DNA from: Corynebacterium minutissimum
GTDB lineage: Bacteria > Actinomycetota > Actinomycetes > Mycobacteriales > Mycobacteriaceae
Assembly (NCBI RefSeq): GCF_000988205.1
Contig: NZ_LAYQ01000021.1
Location: forward strand, 39,361 to 103,360
Direction of reading: 5' to 3'
Length of the DNA: 64,000 bases
Within the stretch, counting starts at the first letter, position 1, and every line of letters begins with the position of its first letter. Below are positions 8,517-17,704 of the stretch, one piece after another. The translations under genes and the position numbers were made by a program. The notes beneath the pieces are model-generated. The model did no database searches, was not told the origin of the DNA, and saw only the letters and a list, made by a program, of their open reading frames with translations.

Positions 8517-9301
8517 TAGAGCATCTTCTCCTTGGAGTAGGCCGCAGAGGTAGGAGTCCACGGGTGTTCCTTGGTGGAGGCGAGGATTTCCGCCAAGTGG
8601 ATAGCGCGAACACCGGAGCGCTGGCGAGCCAGAGCACCGCCGATGTTCATCAGGCAGGAGGAGTCACCGCCGGTGACGTACTCGGCCTCAGTTTCGCGGA
8701 TGTGGCGGGTCTTATCACCGACCATTGCCGCGGAAACCTCGGCGTTCTTGAGCGCGAAGGTGCCACCGAAACCACAGCATTCTTCTGCATTTGGCAGCGG
8801 GGCGAGGTCGATTCCCTCGACCTCCTTCAGCAGCTGGTAGGGGCGGTCACCCAACTTGAGGAAGCGCAGGCCGTGGCAGGAGGGGTGGTAGGTCACGCGG
8901 TGGGGGAAGAAGGCGCCGACGTTGGTGACCCCGGCGACGTCGACAAGAAACTCCGGAAGGTCCAGCGTCTTGCCGGCTGCCTTCTTGGCGCCGTCCACAT
9001 CAGCGGAGGTGCCGAAGCGGTCCGCGATCATCTCGTGCTGCTCGCGCACGGCGCCCACGCAGGAGCCGGAGGCAGAAACCACGTAATCAATGGAGGGATC
9101 CGCGAAGGCGTCCGCATAGGTGCGGATCATGCCCAAGGTCTGCTCCTGGTAGCCGGTGTTGATGTGCATCTGGCCGCAACAAGTCTGTTCCTCGGGGAAG
9201 ACGACGTCGTAGCCCAGGCGGGAGAGGATCAGGGCCGTGGCCTTGTGGGCATCGGGGAAAAGTGAGTCACCGATGCAGGTGGAAAACAATGCTATTCGCA
9301 T
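8516..9301 (-). CDS. lutA: Lactate utilisation protein LutA (CCG domain)
   Basis: 261 residues. Two cysteine-rich CCG modules are visible: EEQTCCGQMHINTGY around residue 50 and NAEECCGFGGTFALKN around residue 180, each with upstream cysteines (STCIGD, PSCHG). These bind Fe-S clusters as in heterodisulfide-reductase-type proteins. The start ATG 9301 is preceded by AAGGAGC with ideal spacing, better than an in-frame codon at 9352. It is the first gene of lutABC; the first palindrome upstream is at 9344-9355. Confidence 0.92.
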   Translation of the reverse strand: MRIALFSTCIGDSLFPDAHKATALILSRLGYDVVFPEEQTCCGQMHINTGYQEQTLGMIRTYADAFADPSIDYVVSASGSCVGAVREQHEMIADRFGTSADVDGAKKAAGKTLDLPEFLVDVAGVTNVGAFFPHRVTYHPSCHGLRFLKLGDRPYQLLKEVEGIDLAPLPNAEECCGFGGTFALKNAEVSAAMVGDKTRHIRETEAEYVTGGDSSCLMNIGGALARQRSGVRAIHLAEILASTKEHPWTPTSAAYSKEKML

Positions 9302-9625
9302 TTGTGAGCGCTCCTTAATCTGCCTCCATGTGGCTTGTCCCGTGCTGTGCACAGCGGAGTTGTGCTCGGATGCGCGCTACCAGGACAGCCGCACTGGGCA
9401 TTTTTCGAGTGTGTACCTTTGAGCCTACCGCCCAAAACTCACATTATCGACACGGGATTACCCCTCCTACCTGGCTTTTTATCGCAACACTAATGTTGTG
9501 AAATTCCTAACGTGCGGTGATGGTCGCAGCGGTCGCGGCCGATATGAGGCAACCCCCAGACTGGGCGATGAAGACGCCCGAATCTGGGGGTAGTTAGTGG
9601 TGTAGAACTTTATGGCTAAACCCTT
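9302..9625. other. Regulatory gap between lldP and lutA
   Basis: 324 bp without a gene. It holds a perfect 12-bp palindrome GCTGTGCACAGC at 9344-9355, 43 nt before lutA. A possible -10 for lutA (GATAAT read on the minus strand) lies at 9443-9448, with no convincing -35. An inverted repeat CAACA-CTAA-TGTTG lies at 9485-9498, and the lldP terminator at 9552-9591. The palindromes are candidate operators for a lactate-responsive regulator, but no regulator gene lies nearby. Confidence 0.4.
9552..9591 (-). terminator. Terminator-like hairpin after lldP
   Basis: ACCCCCAGA (9552-9560) pairs with TCTGGGGGT (9583-9591), with an inner GGGCG/CGCCC stem. It follows the lldP stop on the minus strand. The tract after it is only weakly T-rich (TTGCC), so termination may be partial, letting some lldP transcription reach lutABC. 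Confidence 0.6.
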
Positions 9626-11277
9626 TTAGGGGACCAAGAAGCCCAGCACGTTGGTCATGAGGAAGACGATGACGCACACGACGGCGAGGAAGGCGACGGA
9701 GTAGCCCACGACCGCCTTGAAGATGCGGGATTCCTCGCCCTCCATCTGCACGGCGGTGGCGGCGATGGCCAGTGACTGCGGGGAGATCATCTTGCCCACA
9801 ACGCCACCGGAGGTATTGGCGGCCAGCATGAGGTCCGGATTGACGCCGATGCGCTCGGCGGCGGTGACCTGCAGGTTGGCAAAGAGTGCGTTGGCGGAGG
9901 TATCCGAGCCGGTGACGGCGGTGCCGATCCAGCCAGGACGGGGGAGAAGAGCGCGAAGATGCCGCCGACAGAAGCCACGAACTGGCCGATGGAGATGGTT
10001 TGGCCGGAGTAGTTCATGGTGTAGGCCAGTGCGAGGACCAGGATGATGGTCAGCGCGGAGAACTTCATGCGGGAGACAACCTCGCCGAACTTGGTCAGCG
10101 GCGCGGAGGCGTCCAGCTTGTAGCGGCCGTTCTCGTTGAAGGTCATGTAGATAAGGGCCACGATGATGCCGGAAATCAGCAGTAGGGTTCCCGGGTTGCC
10201 CAGCACGTTGAACGTGAAGGCGGTGTCCATGGCGTGGCCTTCGGCGTCGAAGACGGTGCCGTCGAGAAGCGGCCAGGCAACGTTGACCTGGAGGAAGCCG
10301 AAGATGGCCGGCCATGCGGTGGCGATGGCGAAGACAGCGGTGACCACGGCATAGGGCAGCAGGGCCATCCAAATGCGGCTGCCGTTGAGATCCGTGACCT
10401 CCTCCTGGGCGGGCAGCTCCATGCGCTCGCGCAGGCTGTCGACACCCTTGGGCTTCCACACACGCAGGAAGATGAAGCCCGCGCCGAGGGAGACGATGCA
10501 GGCCACGACGTTGGTGAGCTGGTAGGCGAAGAAGGTAGCCGCGGCCCACTGGGCAATGGCGAAGGAGATGCCGATGACGGCCGCGGCGGGGCCGGCCTCC
10601 TTAACACCGCGCATGCCGTCAAGGATAAAGAGGATGAAGAAAGGCACGACGGCGGCAATGAGCAGGACCTGGAGGGAAATCAACGCGGCGATGTCAGCGG
10701 TCTGCTCGGCGGTGCGCCCGCCGACCGAGCCCGCGGTGGTGACTGGGATGCCCACCGCGCCGAAGGCCACGGGCGCGGTGTTGGCAATGAGCACCGTGGT
10801 GGCCGCCTTGAGCGGCTTAACACCCAAGGCCAGGATCATGGTCGCCGTAATCGCGACGGGAGCGCCGAAGCCGGCGAGGGCCTCCAGCAGGCCACCGAAG
10901 CAGAAGGCGATGAGGATGGCCTGGATGCGGATATCGCCATCGCCCAGCAAGTCAAAGGTCTTGCGCAGGTCATTGAATCGTCCGGAAGCCACGGTCACTT
11001 CGTAGAACCAGATGGCGGTGATGATCACCCAGACGATGGGGAAGAGGCCAAAGAGTCCGCCGCGCACCGCGGAGGACAGGGCCATGCCGGTGGGCATGTC
11101 CATGCCAAAGACTGCGATGAGGAGTGCCACGAGAAGCGCTACCGCACCCGAGGTATGGGCGCGGGCCTTGAGGCCCAAGAGCATGATGAAGAACGCGATG
11201 AGCGGCAGCGTGGACACCAGCGCGGTAAGCCCCACGTTGCCAGCAATGGCGTCGGTGGTGATGTTGAAGGTTGACAT
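9626..11277 (-). pseudogene. lldP: L-lactate permease (LctP family), apparent 1-base frameshift
   Basis: A repaired length of about 550 residues matches LctP-family L-lactate/proton symporters. There are many membrane spans and conserved family stretches such as EALAGFGAPVAITATMI and NTAPVAFGAVGIP; the second frame gives SDTSANALFANLQ and NTSGGVVGKMISPQSIA-like LctP motifs. Near 9935 one G is missing from CTGG(G)CTGG, splitting the gene into two frames. The chosen start is ATG 11277, giving MSTFNITTDA; an upstream extension to 11337 is not family-like. It lies just upstream of lutABC on the same strand, so uptake and oxidation of lactate sit together. Confidence 0.88.
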
Positions 11278-11370
11278 AAATCTCAATTCCAGTTGGCTCC
11301 CGCTGGCGTCCTCGTGGAGATCCCCAGGATGCGGCACCGCATGTTTCGGCCGAGCGAGAGGGCGAAAGAT

Positions 11371-11382
11371 TGAATCGATTCA
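11371..11382. promoter_or_regulatory. 12-bp palindrome between lldP and argS, candidate operator
   Basis: TGAATCGATTCA is a perfect palindrome about 95 nt upstream of the lldP start in the divergent lldP/argS region (11278-11513). It is the right size for a dimeric regulator. No bound protein can be named from sequence alone. Confidence 0.35.
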
Positions 11383-11513
11383 GATAACGCCTTTTAGGGT
11401 AGAACTTGGCGCTTCGCTGTGCTGCATTGTTCACCCGATGGGGGTGAGTGACCTTGCTAACGTCTGAGACCTGGTAGCGCCTCCAAGCGGCGGAGACGAT
11501 AGACTTTGGCCCT

Positions 11514-13175
11514 ATGAATCCTGAAGATCTTTCCGTCCTGATCAAGAACACTGCCGCCGCCGTGCTCACCGAGCATGAGCTGGACTCCTCCGTCCTGCCG
11601 GAGACCGTGAGCGTGGAGCGCCCGCGCAACCCGGAGCACGGCGATTACGCCACCAACCTGGCACTCCAGGTGGCCAAGAAGGCCGGCACCCAGCCCCGCG
11701 AGCTGGCGCAGTGGCTGGCGGATGCCCTCGCCGGCAATGACGCCATCGATGAAGCATCCATCGCGGGCCCGGGATTCCTCAACATTCGCCTCGCTGCTGC
11801 TGCCCAGGGCGCCATCGTGGCCCAAGTCCTTAGCGCCGGTGCGGACTTTGGTAGCAACTCCACCTACCAGGGCAAGAAGATCAACCTGGAGTTCGTCTCC
11901 GCGAACCCGACCGGTCCTATCCACCTGGGTGGTACCCGATGGGCCGCCGTGGGTGACTCGCTCGGCCGCGTGCTCGAAGCCTCCGGCGCGGAGGTGACCC
12001 GCGAGTACTACTTCAACGATCACGGCGGACAGATCGACCGTTTTGCACGTTCCCTGGTGGCCGCGGCCAAGGGCGAGCCCACCCCGGAGGACGGCTACGG
12101 CGGCGATTACATTAAGGAGATCGCGCAGGGGGTGCTGGATCAGAACCCGGCAGCTCTCGATGGCAGCGACGCCGACGTGCAGGAAGCCTTCCGCTCTGCC
12201 GGCGTGGAGATGATGTTCGCCCAGATCAAGGAGTCCCTCCACGAGTTCGGCGTGGACTTTGACGTCTACTTCCACGAGAATTCCCTCTTCGAGTCCGGCG
12301 CGGTGGAGAAGTCCATCCAGAAGCTCAAGGACAACGGCAAGCTCTACGAAGCCGAGGGTGCATGGTGGCTGAAGTCCACCGAGTACGGCGATGACAAGGA
12401 CCGCGTGGTCATCAAATCCGATGGCAACGCCGCCTACATCGCCGGCGATATCGCCTACGTGGCCGATAAGTTTGACCGCGGCCACGACCTCGCCATCTAC
12501 ATGCTCGGTGCCGATCACCACGGCTACATCGCTCGCCTGCGCGCCTCGGCCCAGGCCCTGGGCTATGACCCGGAGGCCGTCGAAGTCCTCATCGGCCAGA
12601 TGGTGAACCTCGTCCGCGATGGCCAGGCGGTCAAGATGTCCAAGCGTGCCGGCACCGTCATCACCCTTGATGACCTTGTCGAGGCTATCGGCGTCGACGG
12701 CGCGCGTTACTCCCTGGTGCGCTCCTCCGTGGATTCCAGCCTGGACATCGACTTGGGCCTGTGGGCTTCCCAGTCGGCGGATAACCCGGTCTACTACGTG
12801 CAGTATGGCCACGCCCGTATTTGCTCCATCCTGCGCAAGGCAGCAGAGCTGGGCTTCGACACCGCCGCGCTTGCCGACGGCCCCCTCGACCTCCTCACCC
12901 ACGAGAAGGAAGGCGACCTCATCCGCACCCTAGGCGAGTTCCCCGAGGTTGTGGCCACCGCCGCTACGCTGCGTGAACCGCACCGCATCGCGCGTTACGC
13001 CGAGGAGCTTGCCGCCGTGTTCCACCGCTTCTATGACCAGTGCCAAGTGCTGCCGAAGGCTGGTGAAGAGACCGAGCCGATTCACTCCGCACGCCTCGCC
13101 CTGGCCAGCGCCACCCGCCAGGTCATGGCCAATGCCTTGACCATGGTCGGGGTTAGCGCACCGGAGAAGATGTAA
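11514..13175 (+). CDS. argS: Arginyl-tRNA synthetase
   Basis: 553 residues, the usual length. Class I synthetase features are present: the HIGH-type motif [11 protein letters not shown] at about residues 129-139 and the KMSKS variant KMSKRAG near residue 373. An N-terminal Arg-tRNA synthetase domain and the C-terminal anticodon-binding DALR domain (Tyr-Tyr-Val-Gln-Tyr-Gly-His-Ala) are also visible. It charges tRNA-Arg in the cytoplasm. It is followed after 12 nt by lysA, the conserved argS-lysA operon of corynebacteria that links arginine and lysine supply. Confidence 0.97.
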   Translation: MNPEDLSVLIKNTAAAVLTEHELDSSVLPETVSVERPRNPEHGDYATNLALQVAKKAGTQPRELAQWLADALAGNDAIDEASIAGPGFLNIRLAAAAQGAIVAQVLSAGADFGSNSTYQGKKINLEFVSANPTGPIHLGGTRWAAVGDSLGRVLEASGAEVTREYYFNDHGGQIDRFARSLVAAAKGEPTPEDGYGGDYIKEIAQGVLDQNPAALDGSDADVQEAFRSAGVEMMFAQIKESLHEFGVDFDVYFHENSLFESGAVEKSIQKLKDNGKLYEAEGAWWLKSTEYGDDKDRVVIKSDGNAAYIAGDIAYVADKFDRGHDLAIYMLGADHHGYIARLRASAQALGYDPEAVEVLIGQMVNLVRDGQAVKMSKRAGTVITLDDLVEAIGVDGARYSLVRSSVDSSLDIDLGLWASQSADNPVYYVQYGHARICSILRKAAELGFDTAALADGPLDLLTHEKEGDLIRTLGEFPEVVATAATLREPHRIARYAEELAAVFHRFYDQCQVLPKAGEETEPIHSARLALASATRQVMANALTMVGVSAPEKM

Positions 13176-13187
13176 GAAAAGGTATCG

Positions 13188-14525
13188 ATGACTGATTTCA
13201 ATTCTCTTCCGGCCCACGTGTGGCCGCGCAACGCAGCGCGTGACTCCGATGGCGTGGTCTCGATTGGTGGCGTTTCCCTGACCGAGCTGGCCGAAGAATA
13301 CGGCACCCCGCTCTATGTTTTCGATGAACAGGACTTCCGCTCGCGCTGCCGGGACATGGCCCAGGCCTTCGGCGGCCCTGACCACGTGCACTACGCCTCC
13401 AAGGCTTTCATCACCAAGCGCATCGTGCGCTGGGTAGACGAGGAGGGCCTGTGCCTCGACGTCGCCTCCCTCAATGAGGCCAAGCTAGCGCTCGCCGCGG
13501 ACTTCCCGCCCGAGCGCATGACCGCGCATGGCAATAACAAGGAAGACGAGTACCTCGAGCTGTGCGTTAACGAGCGGATTGGCCATGTGGTGCTGGATAA
13601 CGCGGAGGAGCTCTCGCGCCTCAACAGCATTGCTGCGGCCGCCGGCCGCGTGCAGCCGGTGATGATTCGCGTGAAGCCTGGCGTGGATGCCCACACGCAC
13701 GAATTCATCGCCACGGCTCACGAGGACCAAAAGTTCGGCATCTCCCTGTCCACCGGCGCTGCCTTCGAGGTGGCTCGCACGGTGCTGGAATCCGCGAACC
13801 TTAAGCTCGTGGGATTGCACTGCCACGTGGGCTCCTCGGTGTTTAATGCCGATGGTTTCAAGCTGGCAGCCGAGCGCGTGCTGAGCCTGTACAAGCGCAT
13901 TCACTCCGAGCTCGGCGTTGCCCTCGAGGAGTTGGACTTGGGCGGCGGCTTCGGCATTCCCTACATGGAATACGAGGAAGCCCTCGACGTCGCCACGCTG
14001 GCCAAGGACCTGCTCGACGCCGTGGAGCGCACCGCTACTGAGCTCGGCATCAAGCCGCCTTTCGTGTTGGTGGAGCCCGGCCGCTCGCTGGTGGGGGCCT
14101 CCGCGGTCACCGTCTACCGCGTGGGCACGGTCAAGGATGTGGAGACCGGCAAGGCGGATCTGCCGATGCGCCGCTACCTCTCCGTGGACGGTGGCATGTC
14201 CGATAACATCCGGCCGGCGCTCTATGGCTCGGAGTACGACGTGCGCGTGGTCAACCGCCGCACCCAGGGCGAGCCCGTAGATTCGCGCATCGTGGGCTTC
14301 CACTGCGAGTCCGGCGACATTCTGGTCAACGAGCGCCGTTTCCCCTCGGATATCACTACCGGGGATCTCCTCGCTTTCGCCACCACCGGTGCCTATCAGT
14401 ACATGATGGCCTCGCGCTATAACGGTGCTTTGCGCCCGGCGGTCGTCTCCGTGCGTGACGGCAAAGCCTCGCTCATGCTGCGCCGGGAAACGGTGGAGGA
14501 CTTGTTGGCGTTGGACGTCGACTAG
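13188..14525 (+). CDS. lysA: Diaminopimelate decarboxylase
   Basis: 445 residues. Fold-type III PLP enzyme with the Schiff-base Lys in HYASKAF (about residue 71), the barrel motif [11 protein letters not shown] near 210, phosphate-binding GGGFGIPY near 251, the partner-subunit Cys in HCESGDILV near 373 and [12 protein letters not shown] near the C-terminus. It removes CO2 from meso-diaminopimelate to give L-lysine. It lies between argS and hom; in corynebacteria argS-lysA are co-transcribed. Confidence 0.97.
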   Translation: MTDFNSLPAHVWPRNAARDSDGVVSIGGVSLTELAEEYGTPLYVFDEQDFRSRCRDMAQAFGGPDHVHYASKAFITKRIVRWVDEEGLCLDVASLNEAKLALAADFPPERMTAHGNNKEDEYLELCVNERIGHVVLDNAEELSRLNSIAAAAGRVQPVMIRVKPGVDAHTHEFIATAHEDQKFGISLSTGAAFEVARTVLESANLKLVGLHCHVGSSVFNADGFKLAAERVLSLYKRIHSELGVALEELDLGGGFGIPYMEYEEALDVATLAKDLLDAVERTATELGIKPPFVLVEPGRSLVGASAVTVYRVGTVKDVETGKADLPMRRYLSVDGGMSDNIRPALYGSEYDVRVVNRRTQGEPVDSRIVGFHCESGDILVNERRFPSDITTGDLLAFATTGAYQYMMASRYNGALRPAVVSVRDGKASLMLRRETVEDLLALDVD

Positions 14526-14600
14526 CGCGGCGTTGCCACAGCTCACCGCATTTTATTCACAAAGATATGGCCGGTCGCGCGTTGTGCCGGCCACTTCGCG

Positions 14601-14628
14601 TAGAAATAGACAGCTCGTTCTGTATAGT
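14601..14628 (+). promoter_or_regulatory. Candidate promoter of hom-thrB
   Basis: TAGAAA (14601-14606) and TATAGT (14623-14628) are spaced 16 bp, about 50 nt upstream of the hom ATG. A short GGCCGG/CCGGCC hairpin (14569-14592) precedes it and may end the lysA transcript, although there is no poly-T tract. Confidence 0.45.
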
Positions 14629-14676
14629 GATGGGCTAGCACGTAACAATCATTCGCAATTTCAACAAGGGGACACC

Positions 14677-16001
14677 ATGACGATGACGAACCGTAGCAAG
14701 AAACCCGAAGGCGAACCCGTAGGAATCGCGCTGCTTGGATTTGGCACCGTGGGCGCCGAGGTTTTCCGCCTCGTGCAGGAAAACGCTAACGCTTTTGCGC
14801 ACCGCATTGGCGGCCCCGTGGAGATCCGCGGCGTCGCCGTGCACAACAAGAACAAGCTGCGCCCGGGCGTGCCGGCGGAGCTACTGACCGACGACGCCAA
14901 GGCACTTGTCCTGCGCGATGATATCGACCTCGTCGTCGAGGTCATCGGCGGCATTGATTTCCCGCGCGAGCTCGTCCTCGCGGCCCTCAACGCCGGCAAG
15001 TCCGTGGTTACCGCCAACAAGGCTCTCGTGGCCGCGCATGCGGATGAGCTCGCTGAGGCCGCCGACCGCGCTGACGTCGACCTTTATTTCGAGGCCGCCG
15101 TGGCCGCTGCCATCCCGGTGGTCGGCATGCTGCGCCGTTCCCTGGCCGGCGACAAGATCCAGCGCATCTCCGGAATCGTCAACGGCACCACGAACTTCAT
15201 CCTGGACGCCATGGAGTCCACTGGTGCCTCCTATGAGGACGCACTGGCTGAGGCCACCCGCCTGGCTACGCCGAGGCCGATCCCACCGCTGACGTGGAGG
15301 GCCACGACGCTGCCTCCAAGGCCGCCATCCTGGCTTCCCTGGGCTTCTACACCCGCCTGACCTTCGACGATGTCTACTGCGAGGGTATTTCCAAGATCAC
15401 CGCGGATGACATCAAGGCTGCCAACCAGGCTGGCTACTCCATCAAGCTGCTCGCCATCTGCGAGCGCCTCGTCGATGAGGAGACCGGTGCGGAATCCGTT
15501 AATGCCCGCGTGCACCCGACGCTGGTTCCGAAGGAGCACCCGCTGGCTTCGGTCAGCCAGTCCTACAACGCCATCTTCGTTGAAGCGGAGGCCGCTGGCT
15601 CTCTGATGTTCTACGGCAATGGTGCCGGCGGTAACCCCACGGCATCCGCTGTGCTGGGTGATGTCATCGGTGCGGCACGCAACATTGTCCACGGCGGCCG
15701 TGCGCCGGGGGAGAACACCTACGCCAACCTACCTATTGCGGAGTTCGGAGAAGTGGAAACTCGTTATCACGTCGACATGGAAGTTGAAGACCGCACCGGC
15801 GTGCTCTCCGCCATTTCCGGTGTCTTTGCCCGCCATGGGGTCTCCCTGCGCACCGTGCGCCAGGAAGACGGCGATGCCACCGCTCGCCTCATCGTGGTCA
15901 CCCACGCGGCGAAGGAAGCGGTGCTTGAGGATATCGTCGCTGCCCTCGGCGAGCTCGATGAGGTCAAGGCTGTCCACTCCGTCATCCGCCTCGGCGTCTA
16001 A
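14677..16001 (+). pseudogene. hom: Homoserine dehydrogenase, apparent 1-base frameshift
   Basis: A repaired length of 441 residues fits corynebacterial Hom. The Rossmann motif GFGTVGAEVF lies at about residues 20-29, VVTANKALVA near 110, the catalytic-domain stretch SGIVNGTTNFIL near 170, and a C-terminal ACT domain (residues about 360-430) that in this family mediates threonine inhibition. Near 15264 the frame breaks; one extra G in CTGG(G)CTACG restores RLGYAEADPTADVEGHDA. Hom makes homoserine for threonine, isoleucine and methionine and is normally needed for growth without these, so a sequence error is more likely than a null allele. thrB follows after 17 nt. Confidence 0.92.
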
Positions 16002-16018
16002 GGGTTTTAGGTACAACA

Positions 16019-16942
16019 ATGAGTATCGATATCGAAGTAGGCACCAAGGTCACGGTTCAGGTCCCGGCCTCCTCGGCCAACCTGGGCCCGGGCTACGACA
16101 CCCTCGGCATCGCGCTGAGCCTTTACGACACCGTGGAGGTCGAGGTCACCCGCTCCGGCTTGGAGGTAGAAATCTTCGGCGAGGGCGCCGAAGAGCTGCC
16201 GCGCGACGGCTCCCACCTTGTGGTCAAGGCCATCCGCTCCGCACTCAAGGCCGCCGATGTCGAAGTCACCGGCCTGCGCGTGGTGTGCACGAATAACATC
16301 CCGCAGTCCCGCGGCTTGGGCTCCTCAGCGTCTGCCGCGGTGGCCGGCGTGGCCGCGGGCAATGGCCTAGCGGGATTCCCGCTTTCGGAACAGCAGGTTG
16401 TGCAGCTGTCCTCGGCGTTCGAAGGGCATCCGGATAACGCAGCTGCCTCTGTGTTGGGCAACGCCGTGGTCTCTTGGACGACCGTGCCTGTCGACGGCCG
16501 CTCGCTGCCGGAGTACCGTGCCGCGACCTTGGACGTGCACCCGAGCATTAAGGCCACGGCCTTGGTACCGGACTTTCATGCGTCGACGCAAGCCGTGCGC
16601 CGCGTGCTGCCCTCGCACGTCACGCATGCCGATGCCGCCTTCAACGTCTCCCGCACTGCAGTAAACGTGGCGGCGCTGACCACCTACCCGGACCTGCTGT
16701 GGGAGGGTACCCGCGACCGCCTGCACCAGCCCTATCGCGCTGATGTCCTGCCGGTCACCGCGGAGTGGGTGAACCGCTTGCGCAACCGCGGCTACGCCGC
16801 CTATCTCTCCGGCGCTGGCCCCACCGTCATGGTCCTGCACACCGAGCCCATCGAGGAGGAGATCCTCGATGATGCCCGCGGGCAGAACCTGCGCGTGCTG
16901 GAGCTGGAGGTCGCCGGGCCGGTCTCCGTCGAGCGCGGTTAG
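16019..16942 (+). CDS. thrB: Homoserine kinase
   Basis: 307 residues, GHMP kinase family. The N-terminus has [13 protein letters not shown], the ATP-binding loop is [14 protein letters not shown] near residues 95-108, and the C-terminal motif [13 protein letters not shown] is near 260. It phosphorylates homoserine on the way to threonine. It forms the conserved hom-thrB operon and ends 5 nt before the converging arnR-like gene, with no terminator between. Confidence 0.96.
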   Translation: MSIDIEVGTKVTVQVPASSANLGPGYDTLGIALSLYDTVEVEVTRSGLEVEIFGEGAEELPRDGSHLVVKAIRSALKAADVEVTGLRVVCTNNIPQSRGLGSSASAAVAGVAAGNGLAGFPLSEQQVVQLSSAFEGHPDNAAASVLGNAVVSWTTVPVDGRSLPEYRAATLDVHPSIKATALVPDFHASTQAVRRVLPSHVTHADAAFNVSRTAVNVAALTTYPDLLWEGTRDRLHQPYRADVLPVTAEWVNRLRNRGYAAYLSGAGPTVMVLHTEPIEEEILDDARGQNLRVLELEVAGPVSVERG

Positions 16943-16947
16943 CCTAG

Positions 16948-17646
16948 CTAGCTGCTCTCTTCCACATCGATTCGGCACACGCCGTTTCCGGCTTTAGGAA
17001 TGAGCTTCAGGCTAAGCCGCCCGCCGGAATCGGCAGCCGCTTGATCTAGGTAACCATCATGGATGGCGCAGACGAAGGGGGAGGGCTGAATTCCGGCCGT
17101 GACGAACGGGCAGGCGTGGAGTTGCACTGTGGTGCGGCCTTCCTCGGCGAATTGCTCCACCGAGGTTACCGGGTCAAAGCCCATATCGCGCATCGTCCGG
17201 TAGAGCGGTGCCAGTGCCTCAGCACCGCGGCTGTTCGCCGTGGCTTTAGCCCACGCGCGGCCGATCTCTCGTGCTTGCTCGGATGAAAAGTCATTGAGCT
17301 GCTCTTTATCCGCCAGCGCTGTGACCAAGACGCTAATCAGCGTGACGTATTCCTCCGCCACCGAACGGTTGTCGGGTACTCGTACTTGGAAGATCAGGGA
17401 GGGGCGCCCGCGCCCGTGCGCTGGGGCGGTAACTACCCGCACCGCGCCGGCGTTAACGAGCTCATCAAGGTGGCCGCGCGCGGTGTTAACGTGCATCCCC
17501 AGTTCCTGTGCAATCTCGGCGGCACGTGCTCCTTGCGGGAATGTCTGCAGGGTTGAGAGAACCTCGCTCTGTTTGGGGGAGAGCTTCATCGTGTCAGGAA
17601 ACAGCTCAGTAGACGAGCGCGGGCTATGCGCAGATGACGTAGACAT
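16948..17646 (-). CDS. arnR: ArnR-like winged-helix regulator of nitrate/NO metabolism
   Basis: 232 residues from ATG 17646, preceded by AAGGAG; an in-frame TTG at 17667 lies upstream of that site. The N-terminal winged helix (residues about 22-80, with AAEIAQELGMHVNTARGHLD) is followed by a C-terminal domain with Cys179, Cys193 and Cys224, suited to an iron-sulfur cluster. In C. glutamicum the gene next to thrB in this orientation is arnR, a repressor of narKGHJI and hmp that senses NO/nitrate state through an Fe-S cluster. The symbol rests on this position and architecture. Here it ends a minus-strand run with modBC, modA and DUF2249, so it probably also governs the nitrite/Mo block. Confidence 0.75.
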   Translation of the reverse strand: MSTSSAHSPRSSTELFPDTMKLSPKQSEVLSTLQTFPQGARAAEIAQELGMHVNTARGHLDELVNAGAVRVVTAPAHGRGRPSLIFQVRVPDNRSVAEEYVTLISVLVTALADKEQLNDFSSEQAREIGRAWAKATANSRGAEALAPLYRTMRDMGFDPVTSVEQFAEEGRTTVQLHACPFVTAGIQPSPFVCAIHDGYLDQAAADSGGRLSLKLIPKAGNGVCRIDVEESS

Positions 17647-17704
17647 AAACGGCCTCTCCTTGGACAATGCTACGAGGATCTTACATCTGCTCGCAGCTCT
17701 TCCC

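Noticed and set aside
7035..8519. A 494-codon plus-strand frame opposite lutB
   Set aside because: It is the shadow of a well-defined iron-sulfur protein gene.
10234..11274. A 346-codon plus-strand frame opposite the lactate permease
   Set aside because: Asp/Gly/His-rich antisense of a membrane protein; no coding signals.
11457..12902. A 481-codon minus-strand frame opposite argS
   Set aside because: Antisense shadow of an essential synthetase gene.
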